From assembly GCF_029946515.1 (NCBI RefSeq), contig NZ_JARZHH010000012.1, positions 124,001 to 188,000 of the forward strand: 64,000 nt of DNA, given 5' to 3'. Position numbers and translations under genes: made by a program. Shown in pieces: positions 9,152 through 17,366 of the stretch (the first letter of the stretch is position 1; every line of letters starts with the position of its first letter). The DNA is from Polyangium sp. 6x1. Its GTDB lineage: Bacteria; Myxococcota_A; Polyangia; Polyangiales; Polyangiaceae. The notes beneath the pieces are model-generated. The model saw nothing but the letters and a program-made list of their open reading frames with translations. It was not told where the DNA came from and did not search any database.

Positions 9152-11323
9152 TCAGGATTCGACGGGAGATAGCGCCTCCACCGTCACGGGCACTCCATTC
9201 AGAATGGCGGTCCCCGTCAGCGGCTCGACGTACAGATCATCCGTGATTGCGTTCGCGTTTGCGCCTGGAACGCTGCCTGCGATGCGCATCGTATCGGCTG
9301 CGGCGGCGTGGCCGTGGCCGTGGGGCAGGCTCACGACGCCGGGCATCACATCCTCCGTCACGGTCATTGCGACGACGACCTCGCCCACGCGGCTCCGGAC
9401 GCGGACGCGTGCGCCCGAGGCGAGGCCGAGCCGCGCGGCGTCCGTGGGGTGCACGAGGAGCATCGAGCGATCGGGGCCCTTCACGAGGGACGGGACGTTG
9501 TGCATCCACGAGTTGTTCGTCCGCATGTGCCGCCGGCCGATGAGCACGAGGCTCGCGGCGGTCGCTTCGTCCAGGAATCGTTCGAGGCGCGGGATGTCGG
9601 CGAGGATCTCCGGCGGCGCGAGGCGCACTTTTCCGGTTTTCGTGCGCACGCGCTCGCGGAACATCGGCCGGAGCGGGCCGAGGTCGACGCCGTGTTCGGC
9701 TTTCTTCAGTTTTTCGAGGTTGAGGCCCTTCGAGAACGGGAGGAATCGATCCCCATAGGGGCCCACGCGGAGCAGGAGGTCGATCAGGCCGTCGGCGCCG
9801 AGCTTGTTCAGGAGGCCGACGAGGCGCTCGGCCGCGGCGCCGAGGGGCGACGGGGTGATTCGTTTCCCGAGGAGGCGGGCCGCGAGGTCCACGAGGATCT
9901 CCACGTCGTCCTTCGTGTCCGGCGGGGGTTCGATCACCGGCGCGGACCATTTCGCCGTGTTGCGGACCGCGAGCGTGTGGAAGAGCAGATCGTAATGGGT
10001 GCGCTCGAGCGCGTAGCGCGGCGGCAGGAGGAGGTGCGCGTGGCGCGTCGTCTCGTTGCGGTAGATGTCGACCGCGACCATGAAATCGAGGTTCGACAGG
10101 GCTTTTCCGATGCGCTCGCCATTCGGGACCGAGAGGACGGGGTTGCCTGCGATGACGACGAGGCCGCGAATCTGGCCCGTGCCGGGCGTCTCCATTTCCT
10201 CGGCCATCGTGGTGGCCGGGAGGTTTCCGCCGACCTCGGGCAAGCCCCGGACCCGTGAGCGGAATCGGCCGTGACCACCCAGGCCGATCATCCGCGCGAC
10301 CCGCGAGACGTCCACGGCGGGCGTCGTGAACATGGCGCCGCCCGGGCGATCGAAATGGCCCGTGACGACATTCAGCGCGTCGACGAGGAAGCTCGACAGC
10401 GGGCCAAAGGCGCTCGTGGTGAGGCCCATGCGGCCATAAGCGACGGCGCGCGGGGTCCGGGCGAATTCACGGGCGACGCGGCGCACGACGTGGGCCGGGA
10501 CGCCCGTGGGCCCCTCGATCCGCTCGGGGGAGAAGCGCGCAGCGATCGCCCGAAGCTCGGAGGCGCCGTCGGCGATGTCGGCGAGGGCGCCGCCATCGTA
10601 AAGCTTTTCCTCGAAGATGACGTGGAGCATTCCGAGGAGGAGGGCCGCATCGGAGCCGGGGCGAATGAAATGGTGCTCGTCGGCGTACGCGGCCGTCTCG
10701 GTCTTGCGCGGGTCGAAGAGGATGAACTTGCCGCCGCGCTCGCGGACGCCAGAGAGGCGGCCCCGAACGTCCCCGAGGGTCATGATGCTGCCACCCGAGG
10801 CCGCCGGATTCGCACCGAAGACGAGGAAATAATCGGTGCGGTCAATGTCCGGAATGGTCAAGCTCGTGGCGTCGCCGAACATCTGGAGCGCGGCGTAAAT
10901 GCGAGGATTGGCGTCCTGGCTGTTCGAATCGAATCGGTTCTTCGTGCCGAGGGCCATTCCGAGCAAGCTCGCGCCGAGAATCGCGCCATGCCCATGCGCC
11001 GCAGGATTGCCAAGGTACACGCCCACGGAATCGGGGCCATGCTCGCGCTGGAGGGCGGCCAGGCGCTCGCCCGCCTCGGCAAGCGCCTCGTCCCAGCTCA
11101 CGCGGACGAAGCCCGCGTCCGTGCGCCGCATAGGGAAGCGGAGGCGATCCGGGTCCTCCTGGAGCTCCCGCATGGCCGGGCCCTTGGGGCAGATATGGCC
11201 ACGCGAGAAGACGTCGTCCCGATCGCCACGAATGTCGACGACGCGGTTGTCCTCGACAGCGACACGCATGCCACACATGGCCTCGCAGACGTTGCACGTG
11301 CGAAAATGAACCGTCGCCCCCAT
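9152..11323 (-). CDS. molybdopterin-dependent oxidoreductase (formate dehydrogenase/BisC superfamily)
   Basis: A 723-residue protein of the complex-iron-sulfur molybdoenzyme superfamily. The N terminus binds a 4Fe-4S cluster: Cys10, Cys13, Cys17 and Cys45 (C-x2-C-x3-C-x27-C, then PKG). The central region has the molybdopterin-dinucleotide fold, and a C-terminal MPT-binding barrel begins at about residue 600 (HMRTNNSWMHN, ARVRVRSRVGEV). No Tat signal is visible, so it is probably cytoplasmic. The region where formate dehydrogenases carry the Cys/SeCys ligand reads NSQDANPRIY, without Cys. No electron-transfer subunit is adjacent. ATG preceded by AAGGAG. Confidence 0.93.
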   Translation of the reverse strand: MGATVHFRTCNVCEAMCGMRVAVEDNRVVDIRGDRDDVFSRGHICPKGPAMRELQEDPDRLRFPMRRTDAGFVRVSWDEALAEAGERLAALQREHGPDSVGVYLGNPAAHGHGAILGASLLGMALGTKNRFDSNSQDANPRIYAALQMFGDATSLTIPDIDRTDYFLVFGANPAASGGSIMTLGDVRGRLSGVRERGGKFILFDPRKTETAAYADEHHFIRPGSDAALLLGMLHVIFEEKLYDGGALADIADGASELRAIAARFSPERIEGPTGVPAHVVRRVAREFARTPRAVAYGRMGLTTSAFGPLSSFLVDALNVVTGHFDRPGGAMFTTPAVDVSRVARMIGLGGHGRFRSRVRGLPEVGGNLPATTMAEEMETPGTGQIRGLVVIAGNPVLSVPNGERIGKALSNLDFMVAVDIYRNETTRHAHLLLPPRYALERTHYDLLFHTLAVRNTAKWSAPVIEPPPDTKDDVEILVDLAARLLGKRITPSPLGAAAERLVGLLNKLGADGLIDLLLRVGPYGDRFLPFSKGLNLEKLKKAEHGVDLGPLRPMFRERVRTKTGKVRLAPPEILADIPRLERFLDEATAASLVLIGRRHMRTNNSWMHNVPSLVKGPDRSMLLVHPTDAARLGLASGARVRVRSRVGEVVVAMTVTEDVMPGVVSLPHGHGHAAAADTMRIAGSVPGANANAITDDLYVEPLTGTAILNGVPVTVEALSPVES

Positions 11324-11396
11324 GGTGCACTCCTTGGTCCGGGTCCGTCCGGATGGGGAGGCATCCTACCAAAAAAGGGCGAAAAAGCGGCAAAGG

Positions 11397-11739
11397 AGGT
11401 CGGCACGTCCAGGGACGCGCATGGCGCAGCGCCAACGAGGGCTCCGCACGCCCCAGTCACGCCCGGCGCAGCGCCAACGAGGGGTCAGCGCACACCAGGT
11501 CCAGCCCGGCGCAGCGCCAACGAGAGGTCGGCACATCCAGGAGGACACTTGGCGCAGCGCCAACGAGGGCTCGGCGCGTCCAGGGTGACGCCTGGCGCAG
11601 CGCCAACGAGGGCTCGGCGCGTCCAGGGTGACGCCTGGCGCAGCGCCAACGGGGGGTCGGCGCAGGTCGGAAGGTGCTCGGCGAGGCGCCAAGCAGGCGC
11701 CAGGCTGCCAGGAGGGTCTTTGGGCGATGCGCCAACGCG
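11397..11739. repeat. 43-bp tandem repeat array (about 8 units)
   Basis: Units start at 11423, 11465, 11508, 11551, 11594, 11637, 11680 and 11723: one 42-bp step, then exactly 43 bp each. Each begins with the self-complementary GGCGCAGCGCC followed by AACGAGG; the second half is more variable (GGCGCGTCCAGG-like). Units 4 and 5 are identical, units 7-8 are degenerate, and a half unit precedes unit 1. The array lies upstream of the molybdopterin gene and runs into element C. Since 43 is not a multiple of three, all three frames read through repeats, so the open frames across it are not credible genes. Confidence 0.92.
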
Positions 11740-12043
11740 GCGGGGCGTTGCCCCGCACCCCAGAAGGGGGCTATCCGCCCCCTTCACCCCGGACCAGCGC
11801 AAGCGCTGGACTCGGGGTCGATGAACTGCGCTCCGCGCAGTTCATCGAACAGGCCCGTGGCAAGACCTGCCACCGGCTTGCCAACCGAGACAGCCGCGCT
11901 GACGGTTCAAGTGGCGACGCGGTACCAGCGACGGCCTGTGGGAAGAACTGCGCATCGCGCAGTTCTTCCCCCTGAGGTCCAGGGCTGGCCCTGGTTCGGG
12001 TCGAGGGGCGAACAGCCCCCGCGGGGTTCGGGGCAGAGCCCCG
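11740..12043. repeat. composite hairpin-array element C (type II - core - type I, inverted relative to A)
   Basis: Eight hairpins: 11740-11756 (GCGGGGC), 11763-11785 (9-bp GAAGGGGGC, loop TATCC), 11794-11809 (CCAGCGC), 11819-11847 (CGATGAACTGCGC, loop TCC), core with CTTGCCAACCGAGACAGC near 11876, then 11940-11970 (GGGAAGAACTGCGC, loop ATC), 11979-11994 (CCAGGGC), 12005-12019 (GGGGC, loop GAACA) and 12029-12043 (CGGGGC). Its order is the reverse complement of element A. The right end is 15 nt past the transketolase stop; the left end abuts the 43-bp array. Confidence 0.9.
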
Positions 12044-12058
12044 GCGCGGCGGCTCAGC

Positions 12059-14059
12059 TCAGCCCCGCCGCAGCGCCCGGATCTTGCCGGCGACGACGTC
12101 GGGCACGAAGCCAAACGCCTTGGCGAGGTCTTTGTCGGGGGCGGAGGCGCCGAAGTCGTCGCGGCCGATGACGAGACCGCGTTCGCCGACGAGGGCGCGC
12201 CAGGGCATGGTCGAGCCTGCTTCGATGACCACGCGCGGCGTGCCCGGGGGCAGGACTTCCTCGCGGTAGGCCTGATCTTGCCGCAGGAATTGTTCGAGAC
12301 AGGGCATCGAGACGACGCGTACGCGGTCGCCTTCGGCTTCGAGGATCTTCTTCGCCTCCATTGCGAGCGAGACCTCCGAGCCCGTGGCGATGACCACGAC
12401 GGCCGGCGGGTTCGTGGCGGCGTCGGCGAGCACGTACCCGCCCCGGAGCATGATCTTCGGGTCGAAGCCTTCGGGGCGCGGCAGCTCGGGGACCTTCTGG
12501 CGCGTGAGGGCGAGTGCGGTGGGGCCCGAGCGGCGAAGGAGCGCGTGGGCCCAGGCGGCTGCGCATTCGAGGCTGTCTGCGGGACGCACGACGTCGAGGT
12601 TTGGGATGAGACGGAGCGACCAGAGGGTCTCGATCGGCTGGTGCGTTGGGCCGTCTTCGCCGAGGAAGATGCTGTCGTGCGTGAAGACGGTGATGCTGTG
12701 CAGCTCGGAGAGGGCGGCCATCCGGATCGCCGGACGCATGTAGTCGGCGAAGACGAGGAAGGTCGAGCCGAAGGGGATGAAGCCGCCGGCGAGGGCGCAG
12801 CCGTTGACGAAGGCGCCCATCGCGTGCTCGCGGACGCCGAAGTGGATGTTGCGACCGGAGAAGTCGCCCTTCTTGATGGCGGGCGAGCCCTCGATGTAGG
12901 TCTTCGTGGAGGGGTTCAGGTCGGCTGAGCCGCCGATGAGCGAGGGCACGAGGGCGGCGGCGCGCTGCTCGATGATGCCGGCGCTCTGGCGCGTGGCGGC
13001 GTCCTTGCGCGGAGCTGCCTTGACGAGCTCGTCGAAGAGGTTCTCGGGGACCTCGCGCGCGAGGAGGCGGCGGTAGAGGGCTGCGGTTTCGGCGTCCTTC
13101 TGCTCCATCGCGCGCACGGCCTCCTTCCAGGCCTCGTGCGCCTTGCGGCCTTCGGCGGCGCGCGCTGCGAAGATCGCGCGGATGTCGTCCGGGATGAGGA
13201 AGGTCGGCTCCGTGGGCCAGCCGATCGCCTTCTTGGTGGCCTCGACTTCCTTGGCGCCGAGGGGCTCGCCGTGGGCCTTGGAGCTGTTCGCTTTGCCCGG
13301 CGAGCCGTACGCGATGATCGTGCGCGCGACGATGAGCGAGGGGCGCGCGGGCTCGGCGACGGCGGCGTCGAGGGCCGCGCGGATCTGCGCGTGGTCGTGG
13401 CCGTCGATCCGCTGGACGAACCAGCCATACGCCTCGTACCGCAGGCCCACGTCTTCGCTGAAGGCGAGGTCGGTCTTGCCGTCGATGGTGATGTGGTTGT
13501 CGTCGTAGAAGAAGACGAGGTTCGAGAGGCCGAGGTGGCCTGCGAGGCTCGACGCCTCGCCGGAGACGCCCTCCATGAGGTCGCCGTCGGAGGCGATGCC
13601 GAAGACGCGCGCCGTGGCGACGTTTTCGTTCGAGCCGAAGCGCGCCTCCATCATCTTGAGCGCGGCGGCCATGCCGACGGCGGTCGAGATGCCCTGGCCG
13701 AGGGGACCGGTGGTGACCTCGACGCCGGGCGTCAGGTGCACCTCGGGATGGCCGGGCGTGCGCGAACCGAGCTGGCGGAAGTGCTTCAGCTCGTCGAGGG
13801 AGAGGTCGTAGCCCGCGAGGTGGAGCAGGCCGTAGAGGAGCATCGACGCATGCCCCGCCGAAAGGACGAACCGGTCGCGATCGGGCCAGCTCGGGTCCTT
13901 GGGGTCGTAGCGCAGGTGCCGCGTGAAGACCTCGAACGCGATCGAGGCGAGGCCCATCGGCGCGCCGGGGTGGCCCGAGTTCGCTTTCTCGACGGCGTCG
14001 ACCGCGAGCATCTGGATCGTGTGGACGGCCTTCTTCACTGTCGACTCGTCGATGTGCAT
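12059..14059 (-). CDS. tkt: transketolase
   Basis: A full-length 666-residue transketolase (family usual about 660-670). It moves two-carbon units between sugar phosphates in the pentose-phosphate pathway using thiamine diphosphate. Visible hallmarks: N-terminal [11 protein letters not shown], the ThDP/metal motif GDGDLMEG with the downstream Asn (DDNHITIDG), and the central pyrimidine domain with [12 protein letters not shown] and [17 protein letters not shown]. Start ATG follows GCGGAGGA. It is monocistronic, bracketed by hairpin elements C (3' side) and D (5' side). Confidence 0.97.
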   Translation of the reverse strand: MHIDESTVKKAVHTIQMLAVDAVEKANSGHPGAPMGLASIAFEVFTRHLRYDPKDPSWPDRDRFVLSAGHASMLLYGLLHLAGYDLSLDELKHFRQLGSRTPGHPEVHLTPGVEVTTGPLGQGISTAVGMAAALKMMEARFGSNENVATARVFGIASDGDLMEGVSGEASSLAGHLGLSNLVFFYDDNHITIDGKTDLAFSEDVGLRYEAYGWFVQRIDGHDHAQIRAALDAAVAEPARPSLIVARTIIAYGSPGKANSSKAHGEPLGAKEVEATKKAIGWPTEPTFLIPDDIRAIFAARAAEGRKAHEAWKEAVRAMEQKDAETAALYRRLLAREVPENLFDELVKAAPRKDAATRQSAGIIEQRAAALVPSLIGGSADLNPSTKTYIEGSPAIKKGDFSGRNIHFGVREHAMGAFVNGCALAGGFIPFGSTFLVFADYMRPAIRMAALSELHSITVFTHDSIFLGEDGPTHQPIETLWSLRLIPNLDVVRPADSLECAAAWAHALLRRSGPTALALTRQKVPELPRPEGFDPKIMLRGGYVLADAATNPPAVVVIATGSEVSLAMEAKKILEAEGDRVRVVSMPCLEQFLRQDQAYREEVLPPGTPRVVIEAGSTMPWRALVGERGLVIGRDDFGASAPDKDLAKAFGFVPDVVAGKIRALRRG

Positions 14060-14161
14060 CGGTTCCTCCGCGCGCGTCTCTAGGCGAGATCAGGCCGGAA
14101 GGAAAGCAGACGAGCGGGTGGAACGCCGCGCGAGGGCGCGATGTCGACCACGACGTAGCGC

Positions 14162-14488
14162 CGGGGTTTCACCCCGAACCCCGACCAGGGGTTGTCCACC
14201 CCTGGACCCGGACCAGGCGCGGCCTGGACCGAACGTCGATGAACTGCGCAACGCGCAGTTCATCGAACGGGCCCGTTCAAGACCACAACGGGCTGGCCAG
14301 CCAAGACCGCAGGGTCGACGTGTCTGCTGAGGGGGGCAGCGCTGCTGGAGACGCCGCTCGTGGTCTTGCCACAGGCCCGTCCGAGAAACCGCGCATCGCG
14401 CGGTTTCTCGGCCCTCGGTCCAGGCCGCGCTTGGTCCGGGGTGAAGGGGGCGGACAGCCCCCTTCTGGGGTTTGGGGCAACGCCCCAA
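14162..14488. repeat. composite hairpin-array element D (divergent variant)
   Basis: Eight hairpins: 14162-14176 (CGGGGT, loop TTC), 14185-14205 (CCAGGGGT, loop TGTCC), 14213-14227 (CCAGGC, loop GCG), 14237-14265 (CGATGAACTGCGC, loop AAC), diverged core, 14381-14411 (14-bp CCGAGAAACCGCGC, loop ATC), 14420-14434 (CCAGGC/GCTTGG with one G-U), 14443-14465 (GAAGGGGGC, loop GGACA) and 14472-14488 (TTGGGGC, loop AAC). The stem sequences differ from elements A and C, yet both arms change together. The right end lies 10 nt past the stop of the GATase-like gene; the left end faces the tkt start. Confidence 0.88.
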
Positions 14489-14498
14489 TCTCCTCCCC

Positions 14499-15446
14499 TC
14501 AGGCCGACGCGGCTTGCGCGGGACGGTCCTGGATGGGCGGGGATGCGAAGATGTCGGCCTGGCTCTCGCTGGGCGGGGGGAGCTCCACGTAGCCGCGGAA
14601 TTGCGCGAGCATGTTGAAGCGGCGGGACATCCAGCCGGGGATCACGAGCGCGTAGGTGCGCGCGAGACGGCGTGGGTCGTCGAGCGTGCGTAGCATTGCC
14701 TGGTAGGTGACTTCGCCGTAGGCGGCTTTGAAGGCGGCGGCTTGTTCGGGGCGTGAGACCCAGTTCATGACGCCGGGACGGTCGGCCTCGGGGTGGAACT
14801 GGACGGACTCCACGCCTGCGGTGACGTCGAGGCCGAGGATGGCGCGGCCTTTGGACATGCCGTCGCGGCTCTCGCGTGCGAGGAGGGAGCCGCCGAGGGA
14901 TTCGAGCAGGCGCTCGTCGAGGTCGACGGCTTCCCAGCTTCGGTGCTCGAAGGCGAAGAGACGGTCGCCGAAGGGGCGCAGGAGCGGGTGGGCTTGGCCT
15001 TCTGGCGTCGTGTAGATGGGCATCACGCCGAACTTGCGCTCGGTGCGGGGCACGACCGCGGCCAGGCGGAAGTGCCGGACGACCATCTCGAACGAGTAAC
15101 AGATCGCGAAGAGCGCGCTCTGTTGCTCGCCGCCGCGGATGGCCGAGTCGACCACGTGATCCAGGAAGCCTGAATAGTCCGTGACCCACGGCATGCCGTC
15201 GCCGTCGTAGGGGGAGCCTGGACCGCCGGTCGAGATGTACAGGTCGTAGTCGCGCGGGACGGGGTTTTGTGTGTCGCGCGGGGAGACCTCGCCGAGCACG
15301 CACTCGAGGCCTGGGTTGTGGCGGCGGACGCGGTCGAAGAAGGTCGACACGATGCCGCGCAGGCAGCGCATCGCCTGGTTGACATGCCCGTTGTTCATGT
15401 CGACCAGGCAGATCCGCAAGGGGAGCAGCTGCGGCTCTCCGCTCAC
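14499..15446 (-). CDS. class I glutamine-amidotransferase-like protein
   Basis: A 315-residue protein with the class I GATase/GMP-synthase-like fold: early strand LRICLVDMNN, oxyanion segment STGGPGSPYD, probable nucleophile Cys in FAICYSFEMV, and the His-Glu pair in VQFHPEAD. The nucleophile elbow is AICYSFE rather than the textbook GxCxG, so activity as a glutaminase is uncertain. The C-terminal 90 residues extend beyond the core domain. GTG at 15446 is preferred over a TTG three codons upstream because GGAGG lies 9 nt before it. Confidence 0.78.
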   Translation of the reverse strand: MSGEPQLLPLRICLVDMNNGHVNQAMRCLRGIVSTFFDRVRRHNPGLECVLGEVSPRDTQNPVPRDYDLYISTGGPGSPYDGDGMPWVTDYSGFLDHVVDSAIRGGEQQSALFAICYSFEMVVRHFRLAAVVPRTERKFGVMPIYTTPEGQAHPLLRPFGDRLFAFEHRSWEAVDLDERLLESLGGSLLARESRDGMSKGRAILGLDVTAGVESVQFHPEADRPGVMNWVSRPEQAAAFKAAYGEVTYQAMLRTLDDPRRLARTYALVIPGWMSRRFNMLAQFRGYVELPPPSESQADIFASPPIQDRPAQAASA

Positions 15447-15569
15447 TTGGACCAACCTCCATCCGAGGGAACTGCGAAACCACTCATCACGCGCGTGACC
15501 TCTGCATCTTCCCCCGACGCCGTGATTGTCGTAGCACGAAGCCCGAGCGCCGAAAAGACAGCATCTCTG

Positions 15570-17324
15570 TCACTTTCCACGCAGACTCCAAGCGACCGAC
15601 CGGACGACCGGATCTCCGGATTGCGCTGTCGTTGCAGCGGATCGGCGTGCTGCCGAGGGGGCGAACCGAGCGAGCGAGCGGAGCGCGGAGACGCGTAGAT
15701 CGGTGCTCGCGTTTTCCCGGGTCGCCAGGGTCTCTGCGAGTGTGAGGGCGCGGGCGCGCTCGTCGCCTTGCGAGATGCGGACGTAGGCGCCGAGCGCGCG
15801 GGCGCGGATCAGCTCGGAGGCCTTGTCGTCGATGACGAGCGCGCGCAGCGTGCTGGGTGCGGCGCGGCCTGCGACGCGGATCGCGAGGGCCTCGTAGTCG
15901 GCTTTGCCGTGTGCGCACCAGACGGCGCCGAGGACGCGCTCGAGGGTCGTGGGCTTCGCCGGGAGGGGCTTGTTCGGGCGGCGCGTGGCGGCGAGGGCGA
16001 AGGGGGGCTCGGGCGCGAGGGGCGGGAGCGGCGCGGTGAACTTGCCGCCGGTGGGCGCCGGCTCCGGGGGCGCAGGCTGGCCGCCTTCTTCGAGGATGCC
16101 GCGGTAGAGGGCGCTGCCGTGGAGGACGCGCTTTTGCGCCTCGGTCAGCTCGAGCGCGCCGTAGGCGATCGGGAACATCGTGTTCGTCACGTCCGGGCAG
16201 GTGTCGGGGTTCGATTGCATGACGGACGTCGGGCACTCGACGGTGTCGCTCAGCGGATCGGTCTCCTCGATGGAGTACTCGGTCGTGTGGAAGAGGCCCG
16301 AGAGGTGGCCGACCTCGTGGCGGAGGACGGTCGCGTCGTACTGGGGGTTGCCCGAGGGCATGTACGCGACGCCGCTCATGGTGGTGCCGTGGAGGGCGGG
16401 GCTGCCGGGAATGCCGCCTGCGACGCCGATGGCCTGGCCGAACTCGGAGCCGAAGCTGCCGATGACGAAGAGGTTCAAGGCCGGCGTGCCGCCGACGCCC
16501 GCCGAGGAGGCGAGGAGGTCTCGGTACTCGCCGTAGTCGTCGACGGTCGTGAAGCTCGCGGCGAGCGGGAGGAAGGTGACCTTGCCGAGGCCGAGGCCGG
16601 CGTAGTCGACGAACATCTCCGCGAGGACCTCGTTCACGTAGTTCTGCGTGGTCGCGTTCGGCGCGAGGAAGACGTTCACGTCGACGACGCCGCCGTGGAA
16701 GAGGCCGTCCTTCGTGCGGCGGATCCACACGTCGACGTGCGCGCTCGTGACCGAGCCGTCGTCGTCGCCGAGCGCGATGCGCCACTGGCCTTGCTGCATG
16801 GGCCACGCGTTCGCGGCGTCGGACTGCGGGTTCGCGCCGCCGACCCAGCCGTAGCTCGCGAACGCGAGGTTGTTCTTGCCGGGCATCGCGTAGTTGAAGA
16901 TGACCGGCTCGCCCGAGGGAGGACGGAGGCGGCTGATGCCCACGACGTCGTTCACGTCGGCCGCGCCGACCGCGACCGTGAGGCCGAGCGCACGGTCGGG
17001 GACCTCGAAGGGCTGGAGCGAGTTCAGCGCGATGTCGCCGAGGTCGATGTGCTCGAGGGACTGGAGGTCGTTCGGCCCCGCGCCCACGCCCGATCCGCCT
17101 GCGCCCGCGCCCGCGCCGCCCGCGCCTGCGCCGCCCACGCCGGGGCCCTGGCCCCAGGTGTCGCCGCCTTCTCCGCCGGTGCCGGTGTTCTCGGTGCGGG
17201 TCGTCGCGCCGCAGGCGGCGAGCGTGACGAGCGCGATCGCGCCGAACGAGGAGGACCGGAGAAGTCCGGCGGACGAGGCTCGAAGGCTGGCGAAAAACCC
17301 ACGGAAGACGGGAGGTGCAAGCAT
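15570..17324 (-). CDS. putative metzincin-type zinc metalloprotease lipoprotein
   Basis: A 584-residue lipoprotein: signal peptide with lipobox LAAC at residue 38, then a Gly-rich linker to about residue 85. The long zinc motif HEVGHLSGLFH at about 336-346 gives three His ligands and the catalytic Glu, the metzincin pattern HExxHxxGxxH. A Met-turn candidate is TNTMFP some 40 residues later. The C-terminal 120 residues look like short helical HEAT-type repeats (ARALGAYVRIS, RVSALRSLARF). It is probably anchored outside the cytoplasm. Substrate unknown. It is divergent from murJ with a 42-bp gap, so promoters must overlap. Confidence 0.8.
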   Translation of the reverse strand: MLAPPVFRGFFASLRASSAGLLRSSSFGAIALVTLAACGATTRTENTGTGGEGGDTWGQGPGVGGAGAGGAGAGAGGSGVGAGPNDLQSLEHIDLGDIALNSLQPFEVPDRALGLTVAVGAADVNDVVGISRLRPPSGEPVIFNYAMPGKNNLAFASYGWVGGANPQSDAANAWPMQQGQWRIALGDDDGSVTSAHVDVWIRRTKDGLFHGGVVDVNVFLAPNATTQNYVNEVLAEMFVDYAGLGLGKVTFLPLAASFTTVDDYGEYRDLLASSAGVGGTPALNLFVIGSFGSEFGQAIGVAGGIPGSPALHGTTMSGVAYMPSGNPQYDATVLRHEVGHLSGLFHTTEYSIEETDPLSDTVECPTSVMQSNPDTCPDVTNTMFPIAYGALELTEAQKRVLHGSALYRGILEEGGQPAPPEPAPTGGKFTAPLPPLAPEPPFALAATRRPNKPLPAKPTTLERVLGAVWCAHGKADYEALAIRVAGRAAPSTLRALVIDDKASELIRARALGAYVRISQGDERARALTLAETLATRENASTDLRVSALRSLARFAPSAARRSAATTAQSGDPVVRSVAWSLRGK

Positions 17325-17366
17325 CTTGCGATTCTAGCTTGCGCCTCCTTGGGGTAGAAGCGGCCC

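Noticed and set aside
11397-11739. 43-bp array considered as a CRISPR array
   Set aside because: The conserved part is only about 17 nt, the intervening parts are similar to each other rather than unique, and no cas genes are present.
11322-11975. Several short open frames across the 43-bp array and element C on both strands
   Set aside because: The repeat length is not a multiple of three and all frames read repeats; no ribosome site or known fold.
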